This document shows positions 1 to 7,097 of a stretch of DNA of 19,962 bases, in pieces (the stretch's first letter is position 1; each line of letters starts with the position of its first letter). The notes below the pieces were generated by a model. It searched no databases. It was not told the DNA's origin and saw only the letters and a list, made by a program, of their open reading frames with translations. This stretch comes from Oscillospiraceae bacterium (GTDB lineage: Bacteria; Bacillota_A; Clostridia; Oscillospirales; CAG-272), in contig SVSF01000022.1 in NCBI GenBank assembly GCA_015064425.1, forward strand, positions 1 through 19,962, given 5' to 3'. The position numbers and the translations under genes are program-made.

Positions 1-1360
1 ATTCGTCATATACTCTCCAAAACGGTCCGTTGTTGGCATTGAAGTCCTGGCGGTATACATCAACGCCGTAGGATTTCACTACGCTGTCTACGAGATCGGC
101 AACGTAATCAACGGATGCCTTTTTACTGTAATTCAAAAGACAGTTAAAACCGGGGTCGAATCCCGTCTCAACACATTCGCTGTGAGGAATATATCTTATT
201 CCGTCAAACCAATAAGTGGTATTGGGCTGATCGGGGGAGTGGAGATAGATAACATTATCGTCTCCCAGCTCCTTACACTGTGCGGTATCGTACTTGGGTC
301 TTTCGGGTTCCATCCAGAAAGCTATCTTCATACCGTTTTCGTGGCACTTGTTGGCAATTCTGTTGAGACCGCCGTTTGCATACTGCACCGCAGGTCTGTA
401 GTCTCCCGTGTTGCCCCAATCCTGACCGTAAGTCTCGTACCAGGGAGCATCGTATTCTACCACACAGTTAAAGTCCTCGTTAAGTCCCGCTTCAATGGCG
501 GTCTCAATGAAATTCAGATCCGTTGCCGTTCCGGGGAAGGCTGAGCCGAGATATACGTTTTCCTTAAAGTCGCGGTTGCCCACGTATCTCATCATATTGT
601 GCTTGATAAGCCATCTTCTCCAGATGTTCTGTCCGTACTGCCAATCGCAGTCTTTATAGAACAAAAGCACTATACCGGGGAAGTAGAGAGTTTCGCCCTC
701 AAGCATGGAAAGGCGGAGGAATCTGTATCCGCAGGCAGCCTTTATACTGCCCTCTTCTGCCTTGTAAGCCGCGGTCCAGTCGCCGGAGCTGTTCACCGCA
801 ACGATAACACCCTTTTCGCCTTCGGTATCCTCCGCATTCATAAAGGGAAGATACCCCATAGACGCCATTCCGTTGTCCGAGCAAAGTTCAAATTCTGCGC
901 CTTCTTTAAGAACTGCCGTCTTTGCTTCAAAGCATCTTTCTCCGTAGAATCCGCCTGCGGTATGATGAAGGATAGCTTCGTCCGCATCAAGAATGCCTCC
1001 TCTTACGGAATAAAATTCCTCAACGACAGGAGATACCGCACCGCTGATATTTTTCATCTCGGCGCTGTATTCAACTATCGGATAATCAGGATAAGAGGTG
1101 ACAGTAAGCCTTACCTCAACTCCCAGCTCTTTTGATGTGTATACAATATCGTAAAAGATACGTGCCGCAGGCTCGTCACTTTCGGGAAAATCCACCGCAG
1201 TCTTCTTTTCTTCTACCGTCTTTATCCATTTACACTCTGAAGAGTGCTTATCTCCCATTTTAAATGATACGGGAGGAACATTGCTTTGCTCAATATTTTT
1301 CTTGAGCCACTTTTCAGCCGTTTCGATATCCGAATACGTTTTAATATAGTCTTTTATCAT
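1..1360 (-). CDS. GH36-type alpha-glycosidase, cytoplasmic, partial (C-terminus outside window)
   Basis: This is the fifth GH36 paralog of the array, read on the minus strand and cut by the left window edge after 453 residues. The reading frame is open from the ATG at 1360, which has GGAGAAG five to six bases upstream. The N-terminus (MIKDYIKTYSDIETAEKWLK) has no signal peptide, so the enzyme should be cytoplasmic like its neighbour at 1525-3570. The visible part covers the N-terminal beta-sandwich, the family-wide WQYGQNIWRRW segment, and the barrel up to VYRQDFN, where Asp439 (codon 44-46) aligns with the GH36 nucleophile. The acid/base motif lies outside the window. A short insertion (SPDQPNTTYWFDG) follows ELGDDNVIYLH, where the paralogs are shorter. 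Family: clan GH-D, GH36, typically exo-acting on alpha-galactosides or alpha-GalNAc; the substrate is unknown. Confidence 0.88.
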   Translation of the reverse strand, partial: MIKDYIKTYSDIETAEKWLKKNIEQSNVPPVSFKMGDKHSSECKWIKTVEEKKTAVDFPESDEPAARIFYDIVYTSKELGVEVRLTVTSYPDYPIVEYSAEMKNISGAVSPVVEEFYSVRGGILDADEAILHHTAGGFYGERCFEAKTAVLKEGAEFELCSDNGMASMGYLPFMNAEDTEGEKGVIVAVNSSGDWTAAYKAEEGSIKAACGYRFLRLSMLEGETLYFPGIVLLFYKDCDWQYGQNIWRRWLIKHNMMRYVGNRDFKENVYLGSAFPGTATDLNFIETAIEAGLNEDFNCVVEYDAPWYETYGQDWGNTGDYRPAVQYANGGLNRIANKCHENGMKIAFWMEPERPKYDTAQCKELGDDNVIYLHSPDQPNTTYWFDGIRYIPHSECVETGFDPGFNCLLNYSKKASVDYVADLVDSVVKSYGVDVYRQDFNANNGPFWRVYDE

Positions 1361-1409
1361 AGTTCTTCTCCATTAAAGCTTTGCCGCAGCCTTTTTATCT
1401 GCAGTCTTG

Positions 1410-1429
1410 CGTTAATTTTATCATCAACG
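1410..1429. repeat. Imperfect inverted repeat upstream of the partial GH36 gene
   Basis: Two 7-base arms (CGTTAAT and ATCAACG on the plus strand, one mismatch) flank a 6-base AT spacer, 50-69 bases before the GH36 start at 1360 and downstream of a possible -10 at 1482-1487. The size and position suit a repressor operator. The arms are short and AT-rich, so chance is a real alternative. Confidence 0.25.
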
Positions 1430-1481
1430 TTTGATTTTTACTACTGTTGTTTTTCCCAAATTTTCATATTTTTTTTGTGCA

Positions 1482-1487
1482 ATTATA
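1482..1487 (-). promoter_or_regulatory. Possible -10 box for the partial GH36 gene
   Basis: A TATAAT lies on the minus strand right after the terminator hairpin of the preceding gene, about 120 bases before the ATG at 1360. No good -35 stands at 16-18 bases; TTGCAG at 19 is the nearest. It may simply be part of the terminator's T-rich tail. If it is not a promoter, the downstream GH36 gene depends on read-through. Confidence 0.25.
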
Positions 1488-1519
1488 CAAAGCAGCCCTT
1501 GCATTTCTGCAAGAGCTGC
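1484..1519 (-). terminator. Hairpin terminator after the 681-residue GH36 gene
   Basis: Six bases after the stop codon, the minus strand folds into a 12-bp stem (GCAGCTCTTGCA with TGCAAGGGCTGC, one wobble pair) closed by a GAAA tetraloop. The tail TTTGTATAATT is a weak T-run, so termination is probably only partial and some read-through into the next GH36 gene is plausible. Confidence 0.6.
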
Positions 1520-1524
1520 AATTT

Positions 1525-3570
1525 TTACACTTTTTTGTACCATACAACGGGGGCAACGGGCTTCAGCGCATCGTAAAATACTCTGTAACCCTTTGACATA
1601 AGCTCTTCCCCTCTCATTTTTGTGCGTTTTTCGGGAAGATCCTGCTCCCAAAGCTCATACTCCGTTTCGGGATCAAGCCCCATAGGAAGAAATGTAAACT
1701 CTCCTCCGAGACGTACGTAGGCTATCATCATACCCTCGTCATTTTCGTGGTCGTTGAACTGCATCGCCATATTTTCCACAAAAGAGGTGGTATATTTGCT
1801 TAACTGATAGAAGTCCTTGTAAAGATATTTCGTATATATGAATATTTCGTCAAGCGCCGTCTCGATAGTGCTCATATTCGTATTCTCGTTGCCGCTTGCA
1901 CCGATACTGAGATTGAGACTTGAACGGAGGTCGTATATATTATCCCTCGTTCTCATACCGGTACCCGTAAAGATATACCATGAATATGCGCCGAAGTTCT
2001 GGCATTGCGCGGACACCGTATCTCTCCAATAGTCTGTCTTCGTGTGAGCGAAGGAGAAGCGTACCGTTTCAAGATCAAGTCTTCTTCCGCCGCCTGCGCA
2101 GGCATCGAAAATAAGGCCGGGATTCTTTTCGGATATAGTCTTCCACGCCTTAAGATACCCCGTAGTACAGTGATTTTCCGCAGCACCCTTTCTCGGTATG
2201 CCGAGAGTCTTCGCTTCATGCTTGTCGTAAGCCGTCCAAAAGCTGGAATTGTCTCTGTTGAAGTCCTGACGGAATATGGTTATGCCGTAATTCTTTACCG
2301 CTCTGCCAATGAGATCCACAATGTAATCAACACAGCTGTCCTTGCCGTAATTTACCATACCGTTTTCGTAGGATTCCCAAAGACCGCCAGAAAGCTTGTA
2401 GTCCTTTTCGGTAAATTCCTTATGGGTGAGATATTCTCCCTCGGGGCTGATATATATCATATCGTCTCCGAGCTCCATAGCCTGCTTTGACTTGTGATAA
2501 GCTCTTTCGGGTTCAAACCACATACAAAAGCCCATACCCTTTTCGCGGCACTTGTCACCTATCTGCTTAAAGCCCTCATGAGAATATTTTACCGACGGCT
2601 CGTAGCTTCCCGTATAGTGCCAGTCTCCCGTATAGTTATCATACCAGCCCGAATCAAATTCCAGGGCGCAGTTATACTTTTTGAGTATGTTTGTGGTTTC
2701 GGCAAATTTTTCTACAGCGCGAAGATCGGATTCTGTTCCCTGGAAGGGAGAGCAAAGGGATACGTTAGTCTTGAAATCCCTTCTGCCCACGTGACGCATA
2801 AGGTTATGCTCAACTATCCAGCGCCTCCAAATATTCTGACCGTACTGTCTGTTTCCGTTTTTATAGAAAAGGAGGACTATGCCGGGCAAACGGAGCTTCT
2901 CGCCCTTGATCATTGATATTTCCGTCGCTCCCTGATTTCCGTTCATAAAGAGCTCATTATCCTTTACGGAAAATTCCGCATTCCAGTCGCCCTGCCAGTT
3001 TATTACAGATATAACGCCTTTTTTTTCGGCCTCGTTTTCAAGGTTGAAGCAGGGTATGAATATATCCGTTGGCAAGCCGTCTCCGCTGTTCAGTTTGAAG
3101 GGTTCTCCCTCTTTTGCCTTTCCTTGATACGGAGCAAAGCAGGTAAAAGAATAATGTCCGCCTTCGTTATAGTGGATGACCACGTCTGCGGCATTTGAAC
3201 AGATGGCCGCATTTATACCGCTGAGCTCTGTTATAATAGGAGAATTTTCCTCTGCAAGATTTAACAGCTCTGCATCATACTCGGCAATGGGATATTTATC
3301 ATATATGCTTCTTGTAAGCTCTACCGCAAGAGCAAGAGCCTTACAGTCGTATCTGTATTTTCTGGCTATGCGTTTTACGGGCATAGCACTTTCGGGATAA
3401 TCCGTATACTCTTCGTCTCCAAGACAAAGCTTTTCCCACTTGAGTTCTTTTGAAGATATGCCGTCCGCCTTAAAATATATCGGAGGCACGGAACTGTCCT
3501 CTATGTTTTCTTTAACCCATTTCAAATAAGTCTCCGTATCGGAGTAAAGCTTAAGATAGTCGCTTCTCAT
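1525..3570 (-). CDS. GH36-type alpha-glycosidase, cytoplasmic form
   Basis: A complete 681-residue glycoside hydrolase of the melibiase type (clan GH-D, GH36), a usual length for the three-domain GH36 fold: N-terminal beta-sandwich (about 1-290), TIM barrel (about 290-600) and C-terminal beta-sandwich. The proposed nucleophile is Asp436 in FRQDFN and the acid/base is Asp499 in DACAGGGRRLD. There is no signal peptide, so it should act in the cytosol on imported oligosaccharides. The ATG at 3570 is preceded by AGAGGT at about seven bases; this site overlaps the stop codon of the upstream lipoprotein gene, which ends 12 bases away, so the two are cotranscribed and probably translationally coupled. 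It lacks the C-terminal modules found in the three lipoprotein paralogs. The retaining mechanism is inferred from the family; alpha-galactosidase is the default activity, but alpha-GalNAc-ase or another alpha-glycosidase is possible. Confidence 0.9.
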   Translation of the reverse strand: MRSDYLKLYSDTETYLKWVKENIEDSSVPPIYFKADGISSKELKWEKLCLGDEEYTDYPESAMPVKRIARKYRYDCKALALAVELTRSIYDKYPIAEYDAELLNLAEENSPIITELSGINAAICSNAADVVIHYNEGGHYSFTCFAPYQGKAKEGEPFKLNSGDGLPTDIFIPCFNLENEAEKKGVISVINWQGDWNAEFSVKDNELFMNGNQGATEISMIKGEKLRLPGIVLLFYKNGNRQYGQNIWRRWIVEHNLMRHVGRRDFKTNVSLCSPFQGTESDLRAVEKFAETTNILKKYNCALEFDSGWYDNYTGDWHYTGSYEPSVKYSHEGFKQIGDKCREKGMGFCMWFEPERAYHKSKQAMELGDDMIYISPEGEYLTHKEFTEKDYKLSGGLWESYENGMVNYGKDSCVDYIVDLIGRAVKNYGITIFRQDFNRDNSSFWTAYDKHEAKTLGIPRKGAAENHCTTGYLKAWKTISEKNPGLIFDACAGGGRRLDLETVRFSFAHTKTDYWRDTVSAQCQNFGAYSWYIFTGTGMRTRDNIYDLRSSLNLSIGASGNENTNMSTIETALDEIFIYTKYLYKDFYQLSKYTTSFVENMAMQFNDHENDEGMMIAYVRLGGEFTFLPMGLDPETEYELWEQDLPEKRTKMRGEELMSKGYRVFYDALKPVAPVVWYKKV

Positions 3571-3582
3571 TTTTAGTACCTC

Positions 3583-6500
3583 TTATCCAAAAGTTATAAG
3601 ATCCGGAACGGTTCTGGTGCCCTGTGGGTTCCCTCCGGGTATTACGGCGAAGAATGTTTTTCTGTAAAGCTTTCCGTCCTTTCCTACGAAGCAGAACGTC
3701 CAGCGAGAGCTTCTGGCAAAGCCTCTGTCCTCAGTATAGAAGGTATTAAGGTTTTCCGCATCTCTCATCCAAAGATAGCATTTGCCATTCTTTTCAGCCA
3801 CATAGAAGCTGACATTGTAAATAGCATTGAGTGCTTTAAGACTTACCTTACTGTAAAGAGATGGATCGTCCTCATTATACACCTCGTAATTCAACGGCAG
3901 GATAAGCGAAGCCCCGTCATACACCAGTTCATACCAGAAATATCCGTTAATTGTCTTCTTTGTTTTCTTTTTTTCGAGTTGCTCGTATATTTCCCTGCTT
4001 ATCTCATATACGGATCCTTTTACCGGCTGGCCGTCCTTAGCTACATACTGAATGTCGCGGCCTCCGATCTCCTCGTAATTGCATACCTTAAACTCAAAGC
4101 TGCCAGACCATTCGGTCGTACCGGATACCTTTACGCCAAGCTGTCTTTCTCCTGTCTTCCAGCGAACGTCCGCATCACCGAGACCGTAGGAATTGTCAAA
4201 CCAGATAAAGCAGCATCCGTCTGTTTCCTTGGCATAAACTCTGATATCGTTCTTGGTTCCCTCTGCCATTTCGGAAAACTCGTATATTTTTCCCTCCGCA
4301 TACTTTATCGAGAGGCTTTCCGATAATATCCTCGTCCAGCCCTCGTCGTTTACGGGACCGGTCTTATCAAGTTTTGCGAAAAGCTCCTTACCCACACCGT
4401 AGATGCCGCCTGAACCTTCCGCATCAGAGCCAAGAAATACGAGCTCATTATCGGAAATGTTCTGTCCCTTGTAAAGCTCTGTAAAAGCTTTTTCGTTGAT
4501 ATACGCTTTTTCAAAAGAATCGTAGTCCACGTATCCCGCCTCTTTAAGGAATTTTTCCTCGTCGAAATCACCCGCCGGTCTGTCGGATTCCGAATAGTCT
4601 ATTATGACCGCATAAGCCGCGTCCTCGGGATAAGCTACCGTAAAGCCTTTGGTCATAAGCTGTTCACCGCTCATTATGCGTATACCCTGGATGTTGTCTC
4701 TGTCGTATACCTTGTATGTCTTTTGAGGATCGAGACCCTTGGCAACGAAACGGTAAACACCGCCCGCGCGGAGATATCCTATCATCATGCCTTTATTGTT
4801 TTCGTGATCATGGAACTGCATTGCAAGGCTTCCGAACTCGTCGGTCGTATATTTTGATATCTGATAGTAATCGTTATAAAGATAGGTCTGTATAGACTCC
4901 CATTCCGTGAGAACATTTTCTATCGCAGAAAGGTTGGAATCAGGAGTCACTCCAAGGCCCACGCTGAGGTTGAGAGAAGAGCGTATATCGTAAATGTCGG
5001 AGGTATCTCTGAAACCCGTACCCGTAAAGATATACCAGGAATATGCACCGAAGTTCTGGCACTGATTTGCTGCCGCATCCTTCCAATAGTCGGTCTTTGT
5101 GTGTGCAATGGCAAAACGTACCGTTTCAAGGTCAAGTCTTCTTCCTCCTCCTGCGCAGGCATCGAAAAGAAGTCCTTTATTCTGTTCGGACATCATCGTC
5201 CAAGTATCGATATAACCCGGAGCCGCATGGTTTTCGGTAGCTCCCGTTCTGGGTATTCCCAGAGTCTCGGCTTCATGTACGTCATAAGCATTCCAATGAA
5301 CGTCGTTGCTGCGGTTAAAGTCCTGACGGTAAAGAGTCATACCGTAGTTCTTGACCTGATTGCTTATAAGATCAACCACATAATCTCTGCACGCCTTGTT
5401 TCCGTAGTTGACCATAGCGTTTTCGTGCAGATCCCAAAGTCCGTCAGAAAGCTTATATCTTTCCCTGAGATATTCCTCGTAAGTGAGGTATTCGCCCTCG
5501 TCACTTACATATATCATATTATCTCCGAGGGCTTTTGCCTGCTCGGATCTGTGGTATGCTCTTTCAGGTTCAAACCAGAAGCAAAGACCTATTCCCGCTT
5601 CCTTGCAAAGCTCTCCTATCTGCTTAAAGCCTTCCTCGGAATAATTCGCTGCGGGAGTATAGGTTCCGGTATAATGCCAGTCTCCCGTATAATTCTCGTA
5701 CCAGCCTGCGTCATACTCAAAGGTACAGTTGAATTTTTTGAGGAGATTTGATTCTGCTATTTTCTTTAAGGTTGCAACATCATCCTCTGTACCCGTAAAT
5801 CCCGAGCAGAGAAACACGTTCTGTTTAAAGTCCCGTCTGCCCGTATTGCGCAGAAAATTGTGCTCTATCATCCACCTGCGCCATACGTTCTGTCCGTACT
5901 GCCAATCACCGTTTTTATAGAAGAGAAGAACTATGCCCGGGAAGCTAAGGCTCTCGCCCTCTGTCATTGCGATCTCGGTCTTACCCTGACCGCCCTTCAT
6001 TACAACACTTCCATCCTTGACGGAATACTCTGCCTCCCAGTCGCCCTGCCAGTTTATTACGGCAATAACGCCTTTTTCCGAGCTGCTGTCTTCAACGTTG
6101 AAATATGGCAGATACACATCGGAAGAAAGACCGTCCGTTGTAGCAAGAGCAAAGCCTTCGTCCTTACTCAATCTTTTCGTATACGGAGCAAATGAAGTAA
6201 ACTCATAATGTCCGCCCTCGTTGTAATGTATATCTATACTGTCACTGTAAGAGTATATGTCTGTATTTATGGCAAGAAGATCTGTTGTCACCTCAGAATT
6301 TCCCGCTGCAGTATTTTTCAGTACCGCATCATATTCCACCACCGGATAATTACCGTATGCGGTAAGCGTCAGCAGGACCTCTATATTCTCCTCGGCACAC
6401 ACGTATTTTATCTCGCAGCACCTTCTGACAGCAGGGCTGTCGCTCTCGACGTAATCCGTTACGGAGGTCGGTTCACCGATCTCCCTTGTCCAATTTAAAG

Positions 6501-6783
6501 ACTCTGAGCTTTTACCGCCGATAAGGAAATACACCGGAGGTGCATTGCTCTCCGTTATTTTTTCCTTTATCCAAGCCCTTGCTGCGGCATAGTCGGAATG
6601 AGATGTCAAATAGTCGGAAACTCCCGCATCCACATTTCCTATACCGAGGAATTCCGATTCGGCGATCTCACTTTGGGCTTCCGTCTCACTCTCTGTTATT
6701 TCCCCTTCTCCTCCGCAGGCAAAGAGCGAAATTACCGTACAAAAAGCCAAAAACAATGCAATATATGACCCGATCCTTCTCAT
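3583..6783 (-). CDS. GH36-type alpha-glycosidase, surface lipoprotein with two C-terminal modules
   Basis: A 1066-residue lipoprotein. The ATG at 6783 is preferred over a longer in-frame start at 6828 because it begins a classic signal peptide (MRRIGSYIALFLAFCTVISL) ending in lipobox LFAC with Cys23, and has AGGAG just upstream. A short acidic linker follows, then the GH36 catalytic part (about 50-735) with nucleophile Asp488 in YRQDFN and acid/base Asp551 in DACAGGGRRLD. Residues about 780-1060 hold two related beta-rich modules, each with a glycine-aromatic start (GSGGIYGV, KGSVYEIS) and a dG-x4-W core (GCCFIWFDN, GKCYLWMRD). I do not recognise this module; carbohydrate binding is a reasonable guess. 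The gene has its own promoter (6856-6884) and is coupled to the cytoplasmic GH36 gene 12 bases downstream. It likely works outside the membrane, releasing terminal alpha-linked sugars. Confidence 0.9.
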   Translation of the reverse strand: MRRIGSYIALFLAFCTVISLFACGGEGEITESETEAQSEIAESEFLGIGNVDAGVSDYLTSHSDYAAARAWIKEKITESNAPPVYFLIGGKSSESLNWTREIGEPTSVTDYVESDSPAVRRCCEIKYVCAEENIEVLLTLTAYGNYPVVEYDAVLKNTAAGNSEVTTDLLAINTDIYSYSDSIDIHYNEGGHYEFTSFAPYTKRLSKDEGFALATTDGLSSDVYLPYFNVEDSSSEKGVIAVINWQGDWEAEYSVKDGSVVMKGGQGKTEIAMTEGESLSFPGIVLLFYKNGDWQYGQNVWRRWMIEHNFLRNTGRRDFKQNVFLCSGFTGTEDDVATLKKIAESNLLKKFNCTFEYDAGWYENYTGDWHYTGTYTPAANYSEEGFKQIGELCKEAGIGLCFWFEPERAYHRSEQAKALGDNMIYVSDEGEYLTYEEYLRERYKLSDGLWDLHENAMVNYGNKACRDYVVDLISNQVKNYGMTLYRQDFNRSNDVHWNAYDVHEAETLGIPRTGATENHAAPGYIDTWTMMSEQNKGLLFDACAGGGRRLDLETVRFAIAHTKTDYWKDAAANQCQNFGAYSWYIFTGTGFRDTSDIYDIRSSLNLSVGLGVTPDSNLSAIENVLTEWESIQTYLYNDYYQISKYTTDEFGSLAMQFHDHENNKGMMIGYLRAGGVYRFVAKGLDPQKTYKVYDRDNIQGIRIMSGEQLMTKGFTVAYPEDAAYAVIIDYSESDRPAGDFDEEKFLKEAGYVDYDSFEKAYINEKAFTELYKGQNISDNELVFLGSDAEGSGGIYGVGKELFAKLDKTGPVNDEGWTRILSESLSIKYAEGKIYEFSEMAEGTKNDIRVYAKETDGCCFIWFDNSYGLGDADVRWKTGERQLGVKVSGTTEWSGSFEFKVCNYEEIGGRDIQYVAKDGQPVKGSVYEISREIYEQLEKKKTKKTINGYFWYELVYDGASLILPLNYEVYNEDDPSLYSKVSLKALNAIYNVSFYVAEKNGKCYLWMRDAENLNTFYTEDRGFARSSRWTFCFVGKDGKLYRKTFFAVIPGGNPQGTRTVPDLITFG

Positions 6784-6789
6784 ATTTTT

Positions 6790-6794
6790 CTCCT
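6790..6794 (-). promoter_or_regulatory. Ribosome binding site fixing the lipoprotein start at 6783
   Basis: AGGAG on the minus strand, six bases before the ATG that opens the signal peptide. The longer in-frame ATG at 6828 would put 15 hydrophilic residues before the signal peptide, so this site decides the start. Confidence 0.8.
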
Positions 6795-6855
6795 GTTCTG
6801 TGTTTACGGGAACGTCGTGTTCCGACACTGTTTTGTAAACCTTTCCCTTACTACA

Positions 6856-6884
6856 ATTATACCATTAAAACCCCTTCTTGAAAA
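6856..6884 (-). promoter_or_regulatory. Promoter for the lipoprotein and cytoplasmic GH36 pair
   Basis: On the minus strand, -35 TTTTCA (6879-6884) and -10 TATAAT (6856-6861) stand 17 bases apart, with a TGG extension just before the -10. Transcription would start near 6849, giving a 5' leader of about 65 bases before the ATG at 6783. This makes the second GH36 pair an independent transcription unit after the terminator at 7048-7090. Confidence 0.75.
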
Positions 6885-6986
6885 TTCACTTTATCTACAA
6901 TTATTACCGCTGACTTTTATGCATTTTACAAAAATTGAGGTGCTTTTATTAATCATTTGTTAACACTTAATTAACATTTTTTGGTC

Positions 6987-7029
6987 AAGAAAAGAAATGA
7001 ATTTCGCGATCATTGAAATTTCTTTTCTT
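6987..7029. repeat. 12-bp perfect inverted repeat upstream of the second GH36 unit
   Basis: AAGAAAAGAAAT (6987-6998) and ATTTCTTTTCTT (7018-7029) are perfectly complementary arms with a 19-base spacer. The element lies between the terminator at 7048-7090 and the promoter at 6856-6884, about 100 bases upstream of the -35. No T-run follows it on either strand, so it does not look like a terminator. Further left in the same gap are AT-rich palindromes GTTAAC (6959-6964) and TTAATTAA (6967-6974). It could be a regulator site; the low-complexity purine run lowers confidence. The rest of the 314-base gap (6784-7097) holds no gene. Confidence 0.55.
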
Positions 7030-7047
7030 TTTCGTCACCCAAAAGAG

Positions 7048-7090
7048 CAAAAAAATGCAAGGCATACTGCATTTTCGGTCTGCCTTGCAT
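7048..7090 (-). terminator. Intrinsic terminator ending the MBL/GH36 operon
   Basis: Just after the stop codon at 7098, the minus strand has ATGCAAGGCA, a 16-base loop, then TGCCTTGCAT followed by a T-run, giving a 10-bp perfect stem. It closes the transcription unit that starts at the MBL-fold gene (14556). Confidence 0.85.
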
Positions 7091-7097
7091 CATATTG

